Source of the DNA: Lachnospiraceae bacterium
Lineage (GTDB): Bacteria > Bacillota > Clostridia > Lachnospirales > Lachnospiraceae
DNA: 64,000 nt
Reading direction: 5' to 3'
Assembly: GCA_017553505.1 (NCBI GenBank)
Contig: JAFZLD010000025.1
Span: 265,661-329,660, forward strand
In this document: one piece after another, positions 19,422 to 28,526 of the stretch
How the letters are laid out: each line of letters begins with the position of its first letter
How positions within the stretch are numbered: the first letter of the stretch is position 1
Made by a program: the position numbers and the translations under genes
The notes under the pieces: generated by a model
Seen by the model: the letters and a program-made list of their open reading frames with translations, nothing else
What the model was told of the DNA's origin: nothing
Database searches by the model: none

Positions 19422-19544
19422 TTAAGCGATTGAGCGCTTCGGTACAGGTTTTTTGTCCTTCATGAAGAACAATGCAATACTTATTGCCACAAGTCCCGCA
19501 ACAAGGAACCACTTAGGATGGATTCCGTCGCCGGTCTTAGGGCT
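19422..19544 (-). other. C-terminal cell-wall sorting signal (SPKTG type)
   Basis: The last 40 codons encode SPKTG, GDGIHPKWF, a hydrophobic helix and a tail with KDKK and KR. The pentapeptide and the GD-x-IHPKWFL segment recur in the neighbouring LRR protein, indicating one shared sortase. Confidence 0.82.
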
Positions 19545-22500
19545 TCCGTCTATGGTAACGGGCTCACCCGAAAGATTAGCCGTGTTGACGTAAATTGTGT
19601 AAGGCGAGAAGTGAGTCGCTGTAAAGGTTACGCAAGGTACACCGTCAATTGAAGTAAACTTAGGCTTAAGCTTATCGAGCTTCTCATTGACTACACCCGC
19701 AACCTTATTATTACCTGCATACTGAGTCATTACATCAGGTATGGGCATTGTAATCGTAATGCTTAAGCCTGAGTAATTGGTAATACGGTTAACGCCTGAT
19801 GCATCGTACAAGGAAATATCCATTGCACTGTAACGTACATTATCAAGGCTTCCGTACTCATTGGTAAGAGCCTTCTCTACCGCTGCCGTTGCCTGAGCAG
19901 TCTCTGAAATTCTTATTACGTAATTGTCCGAAGAACCGCTTACCTGAGCCGATGCAAGGCTGGTATTGGATACGCCGGGCTTGGTAATGAATACGGTTGT
20001 GCCGTTATTCTTATTACCCGAGTTGTTGCCGGAAGTAGAACCACCACCGCCGGAACCTGAGCTGTTCGAAGGAGCCTTCTTAAATGTAGCAGTCACGCTT
20101 GCTTCGTGAGCAGGCATCTTAAGGGTTGTAGCCGCAACGTTTACGCTTGCTATTCCAAGGTCATCAGTTGTAGGTACCCACTTATCAAATACCTGTCCTG
20201 AAGGAGGATTTGTACATGTGATAATTACGGTTGCACCTGCAGCATATGAACCGGAACCGTTACCGTTTGTAACTGTCAGTGTATAGAACTGAGTGTTGTT
20301 ACCTGATGTCGAACCCGAACCATTACCGGAACCATTGCCGTTGCCTGAATTGTTACCGGAAGTGCCACCCTGGTTGTTGCCGCTGGGGTCTGTAGAGTTG
20401 GTGGGCTTGAGTTCATATGTTGCAAGGATAAATGTATCTTCTTTAATCTTTAAGCCCTTAAGCGGAGGATACCAACCGGTGAAATCGTATCCTTCACGTA
20501 CAGGGTCGTCCGGAACATCATCCATCGAAATGGAACCGCCGTCCTTGACAAATACCACGCCACCAATCTGGTGTCCGTTATAGTCAAAAAATCTAACCTT
20601 AAATGAGTCATCAAGCGTCTTGGTAACATCGGCACCTATATCTGCAGCTGCCTTTCTTACCGCTGAATCCGAGTACGATGTAACCTTTTTTGTATTAACA
20701 TACTTATAATCATCTGTGGTAGTCGGTGTTCCGAATGCATCCGAAGGCAAATAAACTTCTTTACCATAGCATACTACTTCAATACCTTCCATACATCCCG
20801 CAAAAGCATTATGGCCTATAGACTTAACGTTTTCGGGCAATACTACCTGACTTAAAATATCACAGTCCTTAAAACAGTTATCAGGAATGTCTGTAATAGT
20901 TTTGTTACCGGTGAAATCTACGCCTGTAAGGGAATCACAGTTTTCAAATGCTCCGGGAAGAATTTCCTTAACATTATAAAGTGTCGGGTCAGTCTCGCTG
21001 GGCATTACAACAGTACCGCCCACAAGCTTACCTCTTGCCGATAAAACTTCAACAATGTTATAAGTTCCATCGCTGTTCTTGGAATAAACAATACCGTTTT
21101 CGCAAAGGAAATTGTCGGTAGTGCTTCCGATACCTGTAAGACTCTTACATCCTGTGAAAGGAGCATCTCCCATCTCTGTAAGTTCTGAGCCTAAGTTAAG
21201 GTTGTTAAGGTTCTCACAGCTGTAGAACACGTAATCGGGAAGGTACTTAACAGAATTCAAAGTAACCGATCTGAGTCTGTCGTTACCGATATCCTCAAGC
21301 TCCAGAGTATCACCTGCAGGATACTCTCTCTTGCCTGTTGTTCCTGTAACTGTACCGTAGTAATTTCTGAACAAACCACCCTTATCTGCATCCTTGTACT
21401 GCAGGAAGTAAGGTGATGTATTCAAATATGCCGATACGTTATATGAGTTTGATGCATATTCGTTACCTTCTGTCGCAGGCGAAGTATTGTTGATATATCC
21501 ATTAACATCGATAGACTTTATGCCCGAAGGAACAACAAGATTCAATGCCTTCTCAACAAGCTGTCTTTCTGCTTCATTAACCGAGTAAGAATAGATATTA
21601 CCCGATGCATCGGTTTCTTCCGTACCCTGCTTCTCATATCTTTCGATTACTGAAGGATGAACCGTATCTGTTACTATGCCCTTAGCCTGTGCATATGCAT
21701 CAATTTGATCATAGTGTAAGTAATCTACCAATGTAGGATAGCCGTTTCTGTTATCAACTATTACAGTCTGATACGTCGGATATCCGGTCTTGTAGCATAC
21801 TCTTGTACCGTTGGTAGGATCTACATAGTTATCTATATCAGTTGCCCATACAAAGGGGCCATAGCTCTCATCTATATCGCCTTCAAATATAAGTCTTGAA
21901 GCGCCTGTACTAAACGCCTTCTCACCGATATTTTCAAGCGGGAATGATGAGTATCCGCCCTTAGGAGTGTGGAACTTAACATATTCAAGCTTATTACATC
22001 CTTCAAAAGCAGATGCACCAATCTTATTTACTGAATTACCGATTTCAACGGATTCAAGCATTGCACAGTCTTTGAAAGCGTTAGGTGCAATTTCTGTGAT
22101 GGTATCATCTTCAATTTTTAAAGTCTTGATATATGGATGTAACGTAGGTGATGAGAAACAATCTGATGCTACACCCGTAACTTTCTTGTCACCTACGGTA
22201 CTCGGAACTACCAAATCAAGACCATTGGTCTTGGCATCAAGTTCCTGCTCGGGAGTTGCAAACTGACAGGATTGGAGGACACCATTATCATCAATTATCA
22301 AAATGTATTGATCGCTTCCTAACTCTACCTGTTGAGTGCCGTCAGTATCAATATAGATATAGGGTATATCCTTACCTAAAGCAGTCTTCTTACCCCAGGT
22401 AGATTGTCTGGGATATGCAACGCCGCCTGCCATGTTACTCTTAGGACCATATACACAGAAATCTGAAGTCTTGACTGTATCAAACATAGTGCGTACATCT

Positions 22501-24488
22501 TCATTGGCAGAGTTCTTCAAAGATCCGTATCTGACATACCCACAAGATCCGCCGGCATCAGGGAACTTGACATCAAGTAAGCTCTGGCAGTTATAGAACA
22601 CGCCGTAAGGAAGTTCTACCTCTACGTTCTTACCGTAATCAGCGGGCATAACAACATGCTGGAGATTTGTACGTCCCGCAAGCACAAAGTTACCTATAGG
22701 ATCACGCGCTTCTACAGTTCCGTCGGGACGCTTTTCATTAACCGCACCCGCAATATGATCGGGGAAGTTAAATGTGAAAAGGTTACCTGAAACGCCCTTA
22801 TCACAAGCAAAACATCCGTCACCAAGTCTTGCGATGTTGTCTGACATCTTCAGATCTGACAAGGAAATCGCATTATAGAAAGCGAAATCACTTATGTTAC
22901 AAGCCTGATTAATTGCAGAAAGATCAAGCGATCTTAACTTCTGACAATCTGCAAAAGCACCGGGTCCGACATAGGAAATAGACTGCGAAAGTGTAGCTGA
23001 TTCAAGCATATTACATCCGCAGAACGCTTCTGTTCCTATGTTAACCGTTGTATCCGATATTGCTATCTGTGTAAGCTTTGTGCAATCTTTAAACGCTCTG
23101 TTACCGATATCCTGAACGTTTGAGAATACAACCTTATTAACGAAAGACTTATAGAAAGCATAGTCACCTATGTATTTAACTTCGCCGGCGAGGTTAAGCT
23201 CTGTAACGTTTGAAGTATTTTCAAAAGCATGAGCGCCGATACCGATAACTGAAGTTAATCCAATGACTCTGAATCCGTACTCGTCGTTTCTGGAGGAAGA
23301 GCCAAAAGAAACATTGGGTGTGCCCTTAGGCATATATACGTATTGGTTGGTAAGAGTTCCGGAAGCTGTTCCTCCTCTTGAATCCTTAACAGACTCAAGC
23401 ACATACGTATCGCCACCCAACACATTATAATAGTCGGGATGTGTCTCACAGAAATACTTATAAAGGCCATCTCTGTCCTGAGGCATATCTGCCACCCAAC
23501 AAGTTAATGACGGACAATAGTTCGTAGGGTTGTTTACAGTCTGATATACAGGTGAACCTACATTAGTCTGAGCAGCTGCGGGGTATGCATTACTCGAACT
23601 ATATTGAGGAAGATCGGGAAGTTTAGGCGCATCTCCCGGATGCTGATATGTAGTAGGATCGTTCTGCCAATTCTGGAAATTGGTATCATAAGTAATTTTA
23701 TCGGAATTGTATTTTGTCATATCAACGACAAAATTATCATACTTAGCCTTATCACTTACCCAGTCCTCATATTTCTGCTTGTAAGCCGTGTACTGAGTAG
23801 GGAAATACTTCTTAATCCAATAGTCATCTTCAAGGTTGTTGTCTTCTCTTGAAGAATCGATATTGGGCATTACAAACTTACTTTTGCTGTGAATGTCATG
23901 CGCAGTGTAGGTAGTGCCGTCAACCTTCTTAATTGTTGCATATTCGCTTGAAGGGTTGGAATTCTTGGCTGTATTGTGCGCAGCGACGTATTCGTTAAAG
24001 AAATCATTCTCAACGATGCTATATGAAAGTGGAATAGATGCTTCAATAGAAACGGTACCGGAGGCATAAGTATCGTTATATTTGCAGACAATCGAATAGG
24101 GTGAACCGTTAACTGCCTGCTGGTACACCTTAAACTGCCAGTTATAATCATATGATCCGTCCGAAAGCTGACGCACCATATATGTTTTTACAAGATTAGT
24201 CTCATCATTGTTATAGCCATAGCCTTCGTATGCGGAATTGTTGTATTTATCAAGAACAATTCCCGAGAGGCTGCTGTCGTAGTACGATAAATCTGTGCTG
24301 TCGCTCTCTTCTACACCATAACTGTATGAAATCGCATAACTCGAGTCCGCTCCCGGCTCCACATAACCTCTAGTCGGTCTTGCGGGCACCAACGCCACTA
24401 TCAATGCACTCGCCATGCACACGCCCGATAAAGCCTTTCGAATGGTTCTTTTCACCTTTCTTGAAAGTTTTCTTTTACCTGATCCCAT
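19422..24488 (-). CDS. Giant BspA-like LRR/InlB-repeat surface protein with SPKTG sorting signal
   Basis: A 1688-residue secreted protein, the largest gene in the window. Order: signal peptide (1-41), a 360-residue region with no recognisable domain (45-400), BspA-type LRRs (about 400-1250; GIGAHAFENTSNV, IGNRAFKDCTKL, NIGTEAFCGCNML, SIGHNAFAGC), one Listeria-Bacteroides InlB B-repeat (1297-1358; GYDFTGWYP), a Gly/Ser/Asn linker, a divergent InlB repeat (1399-1470; YTLTVTNGNGSGSY), a second linker, a beta-rich domain and SPKTG with GDGIHPKWF, hydrophobic helix and basic tail. ATG at 24488 has AGGAGG eight bases upstream. Proteins of this plan act in adhesion to hosts, other bacteria or plant particles; the target is not predictable. 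Confidence 0.92.
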   Translation of the reverse strand: MGSGKRKLSRKVKRTIRKALSGVCMASALIVALVPARPTRGYVEPGADSSYAISYSYGVEESDSTDLSYYDSSLSGIVLDKYNNSAYEGYGYNNDETNLVKTYMVRQLSDGSYDYNWQFKVYQQAVNGSPYSIVCKYNDTYASGTVSIEASIPLSYSIVENDFFNEYVAAHNTAKNSNPSSEYATIKKVDGTTYTAHDIHSKSKFVMPNIDSSREDNNLEDDYWIKKYFPTQYTAYKQKYEDWVSDKAKYDNFVVDMTKYNSDKITYDTNFQNWQNDPTTYQHPGDAPKLPDLPQYSSSNAYPAAAQTNVGSPVYQTVNNPTNYCPSLTCWVADMPQDRDGLYKYFCETHPDYYNVLGGDTYVLESVKDSRGGTASGTLTNQYVYMPKGTPNVSFGSSSRNDEYGFRVIGLTSVIGIGAHAFENTSNVTELNLAGEVKYIGDYAFYKSFVNKVVFSNVQDIGNRAFKDCTKLTQIAISDTTVNIGTEAFCGCNMLESATLSQSISYVGPGAFADCQKLRSLDLSAINQACNISDFAFYNAISLSDLKMSDNIARLGDGCFACDKGVSGNLFTFNFPDHIAGAVNEKRPDGTVEARDPIGNFVLAGRTNLQHVVMPADYGKNVEVELPYGVFYNCQSLLDVKFPDAGGSCGYVRYGSLKNSANEDVRTMFDTVKTSDFCVYGPKSNMAGGVAYPRQSTWGKKTALGKDIPYIYIDTDGTQQVELGSDQYILIIDDNGVLQSCQFATPEQELDAKTNGLDLVVPSTVGDKKVTGVASDCFSSPTLHPYIKTLKIEDDTITEIAPNAFKDCAMLESVEIGNSVNKIGASAFEGCNKLEYVKFHTPKGGYSSFPLENIGEKAFSTGASRLIFEGDIDESYGPFVWATDIDNYVDPTNGTRVCYKTGYPTYQTVIVDNRNGYPTLVDYLHYDQIDAYAQAKGIVTDTVHPSVIERYEKQGTEETDASGNIYSYSVNEAERQLVEKALNLVVPSGIKSIDVNGYINNTSPATEGNEYASNSYNVSAYLNTSPYFLQYKDADKGGLFRNYYGTVTGTTGKREYPAGDTLELEDIGNDRLRSVTLNSVKYLPDYVFYSCENLNNLNLGSELTEMGDAPFTGCKSLTGIGSTTDNFLCENGIVYSKNSDGTYNIVEVLSARGKLVGGTVVMPSETDPTLYNVKEILPGAFENCDSLTGVDFTGNKTITDIPDNCFKDCDILSQVVLPENVKSIGHNAFAGCMEGIEVVCYGKEVYLPSDAFGTPTTTDDYKYVNTKKVTSYSDSAVRKAAADIGADVTKTLDDSFKVRFFDYNGHQIGGVVFVKDGGSISMDDVPDDPVREGYDFTGWYPPLKGLKIKEDTFILATYELKPTNSTDPSGNNQGGTSGNNSGNGNGSGNGSGSTSGNNTQFYTLTVTNGNGSGSYAAGATVIITCTNPPSGQVFDKWVPTTDDLGIASVNVAATTLKMPAHEASVTATFKKAPSNSSGSGGGGSTSGNNSGNKNNGTTVFITKPGVSNTSLASAQVSGSSDNYVIRISETAQATAAVEKALTNEYGSLDNVRYSAMDISLYDASGVNRITNYSGLSITITMPIPDVMTQYAGNNKVAGVVNEKLDKLKPKFTSIDGVPCVTFTATHFSPYTIYVNTANLSGEPVTIDGSPKTGDGIHPKWFLVAGLVAISIALFFMKDKKPVPKRSIA

Positions 24489-24515
24489 GCAATCTACCTC
24501 CTAAGTTCCATGGAT

Positions 24516-25679
24516 TTAATCAATTCTCTTGGCCACAACTACAAATCTTCCGTTCTCCTCCTGATAATCACAGGTGGAAAGCGTAAGTAATTTGTCTCCG
24601 TATGTGGCATATACTCCCGTGTCGATTAACGACATTTTATCCATTTCTTCCATGTAGGAGTCAAACTCCTCGGAAGAGTTAGCGTCAATAAACTGGTAAT
24701 ACTTAAAAGTTATCTCGTCCTGATTGTAGATACGTGACCTGAAGGCGTACATTACTTCGTAAGTGCCCTTCTCGTATATCGTGTCAAAACGAATGTACTT
24801 GTGCTTCTCGTAATAGTCCTTGTCAGCGTACTTGATAAGGGAACTGAACATCTTGCCGTTCTTCATGTGGTGGCCGTAGAGAATCCAGTTATCGTTACCG
24901 AGAATCACGTCGCAATTGGTGTCAAGGAATATGCAACCGTTGGCATCATTCTTTTGATTGAAGTCGTGCTTGAGGTAATATTCATTGTCCACTGTCTGCA
25001 TAACAGGGTAATCAATTATAGTATCGGCTATTTCTATCCATCCTATTAGACTTTTATTCTTATTATATAAAGCTTTATATTCGTCCAGGATGTCTGGGAT
25101 GACTACAGTTTCATCATAATCCTTCCTAACAACAGGTTCAACATTCTTAAGAACTACAGCATATTTCTCATCTTTTAGTTCTGAAAATTCGTCGGATTGC
25201 TCCTGAACTTTTCTTGCATCCTGATAATATTTTACGTAATATCCGATGGAACCGATTGCTATCAGCAAAAGAAAGCCTATCAAAATATTCCTGATTAAGT
25301 ACTTGCGTTTAAGTTCCTTAATGGCAGCAGCTTCGATTTCTGCGTCGCGCTTTTTGTCTTTCTTGGAAACCGATGAGGCTCTCTCAGGCTTTTCTCTTCG
25401 TGTCGAAACCTTCGCCGCAGTTGCTTTGGGTGCCGGCGCATCATTCACAATAGGCTTGCCTCGCTTGATTGCTTCCAGCCTTTCGAAGACTTCGTCATCG
25501 AAATTGTCTCCGACTTTGGTCTGGAAATGAACCGTTCTTAATTCCTTAGATGCGTCAAGCAATCCGGTCTTGGTATTTAAGTCATATTTACGACGTAAAT
25601 CGTCGATAATTTTCTTATCGGAAAGAGCAGCTTCGTATTCAGCCTTGCTCGTAAATCCTACTCCTTCAACGTAAAGCAT
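24516..25679 (-). CDS. Class B sortase with cytosolic N-terminal extension
   Basis: Transpeptidase that cleaves SPxTG-type signals and links the protein to peptidoglycan. The 387-aa product has a charged cytosolic region (1-130), one transmembrane helix (131-149) and an extracellular sortase domain (about 190-387) with catalytic His in ILYGHHMKNGKMF near 270, Cys370 in LSTCDYQ and Arg378 in NGRFVVVAKR. It ends 27 bases upstream of the giant LRR gene, so enzyme and two substrates share an operon. Most class B sortases have the membrane anchor near residue 10-30; the 130-residue extension is notable. ATG at 25679 has an AGAGG element 11 bases upstream. Confidence 0.93.
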   Translation of the reverse strand: MLYVEGVGFTSKAEYEAALSDKKIIDDLRRKYDLNTKTGLLDASKELRTVHFQTKVGDNFDDEVFERLEAIKRGKPIVNDAPAPKATAAKVSTRREKPERASSVSKKDKKRDAEIEAAAIKELKRKYLIRNILIGFLLLIAIGSIGYYVKYYQDARKVQEQSDEFSELKDEKYAVVLKNVEPVVRKDYDETVVIPDILDEYKALYNKNKSLIGWIEIADTIIDYPVMQTVDNEYYLKHDFNQKNDANGCIFLDTNCDVILGNDNWILYGHHMKNGKMFSSLIKYADKDYYEKHKYIRFDTIYEKGTYEVMYAFRSRIYNQDEITFKYYQFIDANSSEEFDSYMEEMDKMSLIDTGVYATYGDKLLTLSTCDYQEENGRFVVVAKRID

Positions 25680-25846
25680 CTATAATAAAACCTCTGAAAA
25701 CTCTGATATATTTAAACCGATTGTTGAAAAATTCGATTAATAGGCATACTAATACCAATTTTATTGACATTCTAACTTTATTTTACTATATATTGGAATA
25801 TTTACAAGTATAAAATCAATATCTTGTGCAAATTAAGAACAAAATA

Positions 25847-25874
25847 ATACCCGTAAGATTATTCCTACGGGTAT
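25847..25874 (-). terminator. Terminator after the Hpt gene
   Basis: A 9-bp stem (ATACCCGTA with TACGGGTAT) with a 10-base loop, followed on the minus strand by TATTTTG. The stretch from here to the sortase start (25680-25846) is AT-rich and holds no gene; a weak TTGTAA/TAAAAT promoter for the sortase operon is possible there. Confidence 0.8.
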
Positions 25875-25879
25875 CTTAG

Positions 25880-26236
25880 TTACAACGTCTGAATTGTACT
25901 TATTGCTTCAGAGTAGGCTGCTTTCAGCCTTTCAAGATTATCCGTATCATAATCCATGGAGCCTGCTCTGAATACTTCCGTGATTACGCGAAGCTCATTA
26001 AACAATTTATTGAGTCCTAAATTGGCAGACACGCCTTTAAGGGCATGCGCCGCGTCAAATGCTTTGCCTGCATCCGTTCCTTCTTCAATGGCATCGCACA
26101 TGAGCGAGAAATTTTTGTCGTCCTGCAATTTATTTAAACATCTAAAGTACAACGCTTCATTTTCGACAAATCTTTCCAATGTCTCTTCGATGTCTACGCC
26201 CAGTCCCTCAAGACGTTCTTTCTGTAAATCCGTCAT
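25880..26236 (-). CDS. Stand-alone histidine phosphotransfer (Hpt) domain protein
   Basis: A 118-residue all-helical protein with the Hpt signature AAHALKGVSANLGL (phosphorylatable His near residue 66) and the preceding FDAAHA helix. Hpt proteins shuttle phosphate between a hybrid histidine kinase and a response regulator. No kinase is adjacent, so its partners are unlinked; the response-regulator GGDEF protein at 40438-41796 is a possible partner only by inference. A GGGAGAAGG-type binding region lies upstream of the ATG. It is flanked by terminators on both sides and is probably monocistronic. Confidence 0.88.
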   Translation of the reverse strand: MTDLQKERLEGLGVDIEETLERFVENEALYFRCLNKLQDDKNFSLMCDAIEEGTDAGKAFDAAHALKGVSANLGLNKLFNELRVITEVFRAGSMDYDTDNLERLKAAYSEAISTIQTL

Positions 26237-26306
26237 AACCTTTATCCTTCTCCCTTTTTTAATCCCAAAGTATAGTATACATTCTCACGATTTACCAAAA
26301 ATTAAA

Positions 26307-26335
26307 GGCGACTGCCCGGTATATAGGCAGTCGCC
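26307..26335 (-). terminator. Terminator after the EF-G-like gene
   Basis: A 10-bp GC-rich stem (GGCGACTGCC with GGCAGTCGCC) followed on the minus strand by TTTAATTTTT. Confidence 0.88.
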
Positions 26336-26347
26336 GGAAAAACGATT

Positions 26348-28441
26348 TTATGCGTCCACGTTGCTCTCTGCAACCTTGGCAGCTCTCTCTTTGACCTGAG
26401 CTTCCTGAATATCGCTGGGAGCCTGTTCGTAACGATCGAATTCGTACTCGTATTCGCCACGACCGCCGGTCATGGAACGAAGGTCTGTGCAGTAGCCAAA
26501 CAAGCTCATCTGAGGAACGGAAGCCTCGATTATCTGTCTGCCGCCTGCGGTAGGATTCATACCAAGCACGCGTCCTCTTCTCTTGTTAAGGTCACCCATA
26601 ACGTCGCCGGTATAAGCATCGGGCACGTTAACCTTAAGGCTCATGATAGGCTCAAGAAGGATGGGGCCTGCTTCCATGAAGCCTTTCTTGAAGGCCTGTG
26701 TGGTAGCCATCTTGAAGGCCATTTCCGAAGAGTCTACAGGGTGGTAAGAACCATCGTACAATGTAGCCTTAACGCCTACTACAGGATAAGCTGCAAGAGG
26801 TCCTCTGAGAACGGATTCCTGAAGTCCCTTTTCAACTGCCGGGAAGTAGTTCTTGGGAACTGCACCGCCGACAACTTCTTCGGTGAACTCATAAGGTACA
26901 GTGATGTCTGCTGAAGGCTCGAAACGCATCTTAACGTGACCGTACTGGCCATGTCCGCCGGACTGCTTCTTGTACTTATATTCAACGTCTGATTTCTTCT
27001 TAATCGTCTCTCTGAACGCTACCTTCGGCTTCTCGAGAGTAATCTCAACCTTGTATTCATTCTTAAGAATCGATGTTACGATATCAAGGTGCATGTCGCC
27101 CATACCGTAAAGAAGTGTCTGTCCGTTGTCAGAATCGTTAACGTTCTTAAGGGTAAGATCTTCGTGCATCATCTTCTGGAGTGCCTGAGAAATCTTATCT
27201 ACGTCGCCCTTGTTGACAGGACGATATCTCATGTAAGTATAAGGCTTGGAGATTTCGAACATACCATACTTGATGGTGTTAGCCTTAGTGGATAATGAGT
27301 TACCTGTTCTTGCGCCGGTAAGCTTAGCTATAGCGCCGAGGTCACCTGCGTGAAGTTCTGATACTTCCACAGCCTTGCCGCCCTGCATGGTGTAGAGCTT
27401 GCTTACTTTTTCCTCAATGTCTTTATCAAGATTATAAATCATGTCGTCTGACTTGAACACGCCGGAGCAAACCTTAATAAGTGAATACTTACCGATGAAG
27501 GGATCCACAATTGTCTTAAAGATAAATGCGGATTTAGCCTTGGAGAAGTCGTAGTTGGCTTCAAAGATATCGTTGGTCTTCATGTTAACGCCTGCAATCT
27601 TACAGTTCTCAGGGCTCGGGAAGTACTTAACGATATCGTCAAGAAGTGTATAAATACCGTAGCAAAGAAGGCTGGAACCCATAGTCATGGGAACTACGCT
27701 GCCATCGATGATGTTGGTTCTGAGAGCTGATCTGATTTCTGCTTCTGAGAAGGTCTCACCTGCAAAATAACGCTCCATGAACTCTTCGCTGGTCTCTGCA
27801 ACGGTTTCCATCAAAGTATCTCTGTACTGCTGAAGGTTGGGCTTAGAGTAATCGGGAACGGGGATTTCAACCGCTTCCTTACCCTGCCACTTGTTACCGG
27901 TCTCGGATATAACGTTAACGTAACCGATAAGCTTCTCGTTCTCACGAATAGGAAGGTGGAAAGGAGCCATTCTCTTTCCGTACTTCTCTGTCATTGTCTC
28001 AAGAACGTTTTTAAAGGATGCATTGTCCACATCCATGTCTGTTACGAATACAAATCTGGGAAGTTTGTGCTTTTCGCAAAGGTCCCATGCTTTTTCGGTT
28101 CCTACTTCGAAACCGGACTTACCGGATACTACGATGATTGCGGCATCGGCTGCTGCAACTGCTTCTTCAACTTCGCCTACGAAGTCGAAATAACCGGGAG
28201 TATCAAGTAAATTTATCTTAACTCCTCCCCACTCAAGTGCTATAAGAGAGGTATTAATTGAAAACTTTCTTTTCTGCTCTTCTTTTCCAAAATCACTGAG
28301 GGTATTTCCGTCGTCAATTTTGCCCATACGGGATGTTAATCCGGCAAGATACGCCATAGCTTCTGCCAAAGAAGTCTTTCCGCAGCCGCCGTGTCCCAGC
28401 AAAACTACGTTACGTATTTTGTCTGTTGTGTAAACGTTCAT
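26348..28441 (-). CDS. EF-G-like GTPase (FusA paralogue) with altered G3/G4 motifs
   Basis: The 697-aa product has the five-domain EF-G plan. P-loop is GHGGCGKTS (residues 16-24). Motif G3 is DTPGYFDF with Tyr84 where canonical EF-G has the catalytic His, and motif G4 is TDMD (134-137) instead of NKMD. Domain IV (GHGQYGHVKMRFEP) and domain V (GGRGEYEYEFDRY) are intact. It is not next to str-operon genes (rpsL, rpsG, tuf), so it is a secondary copy rather than the housekeeping EF-G. ATG at 28441 has GGAGG eight bases upstream; the extra five codons to 28456 lack one. A role in specialised translocation, ribosome rescue or low-energy translation is inference. Confidence 0.88.
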   Translation of the reverse strand: MNVYTTDKIRNVVLLGHGGCGKTSLAEAMAYLAGLTSRMGKIDDGNTLSDFGKEEQKRKFSINTSLIALEWGGVKINLLDTPGYFDFVGEVEEAVAAADAAIIVVSGKSGFEVGTEKAWDLCEKHKLPRFVFVTDMDVDNASFKNVLETMTEKYGKRMAPFHLPIRENEKLIGYVNVISETGNKWQGKEAVEIPVPDYSKPNLQQYRDTLMETVAETSEEFMERYFAGETFSEAEIRSALRTNIIDGSVVPMTMGSSLLCYGIYTLLDDIVKYFPSPENCKIAGVNMKTNDIFEANYDFSKAKSAFIFKTIVDPFIGKYSLIKVCSGVFKSDDMIYNLDKDIEEKVSKLYTMQGGKAVEVSELHAGDLGAIAKLTGARTGNSLSTKANTIKYGMFEISKPYTYMRYRPVNKGDVDKISQALQKMMHEDLTLKNVNDSDNGQTLLYGMGDMHLDIVTSILKNEYKVEITLEKPKVAFRETIKKKSDVEYKYKKQSGGHGQYGHVKMRFEPSADITVPYEFTEEVVGGAVPKNYFPAVEKGLQESVLRGPLAAYPVVGVKATLYDGSYHPVDSSEMAFKMATTQAFKKGFMEAGPILLEPIMSLKVNVPDAYTGDVMGDLNKRRGRVLGMNPTAGGRQIIEASVPQMSLFGYCTDLRSMTGGRGEYEYEFDRYEQAPSDIQEAQVKERAAKVAESNVDA

Positions 28442-28454
28442 AAAAAAATCCTCC

Positions 28455-28500
28455 AATGTATTTCTTTTGAGCTTCTTTGTAAAAAATCCCCAAATACATT
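28455..28500 (-). promoter_or_regulatory. Leader stem adjoining the ribosome binding site of the EF-G-like gene
   Basis: Minus-strand RNA contains AATGTATTT and its exact 9-base complement AAATACATT separated by 28 bases, the second arm directly touching the GGAGG ribosome binding site. The stem could modulate access to the site. AT-rich composition limits confidence. Confidence 0.4.
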
Positions 28501-28526
28501 CTTTAAAAAGAAAAACTCATGTTTAT

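Noticed and set aside
20293-20583. Pro/Leu/Glu repeat-like plus-strand frame
   Set aside because: It is the complement of the Gly/Ser/Asn linker of the giant surface protein, not a gene or a mobile repeat.
18000-23400. Many similar short segments suggesting tandem DNA repeats or a CRISPR array
   Set aside because: The similarity is at protein level (LRR units of variable length); no uniform repeats with unique spacers exist.
26348-28441. Tet(M)-type tetracycline resistance protein
   Set aside because: The sequence has the EF-G-like domain set and motif variants of chromosomal EF-G paralogues, with no mobile context, so a ribosomal protection resistance role is not supported.
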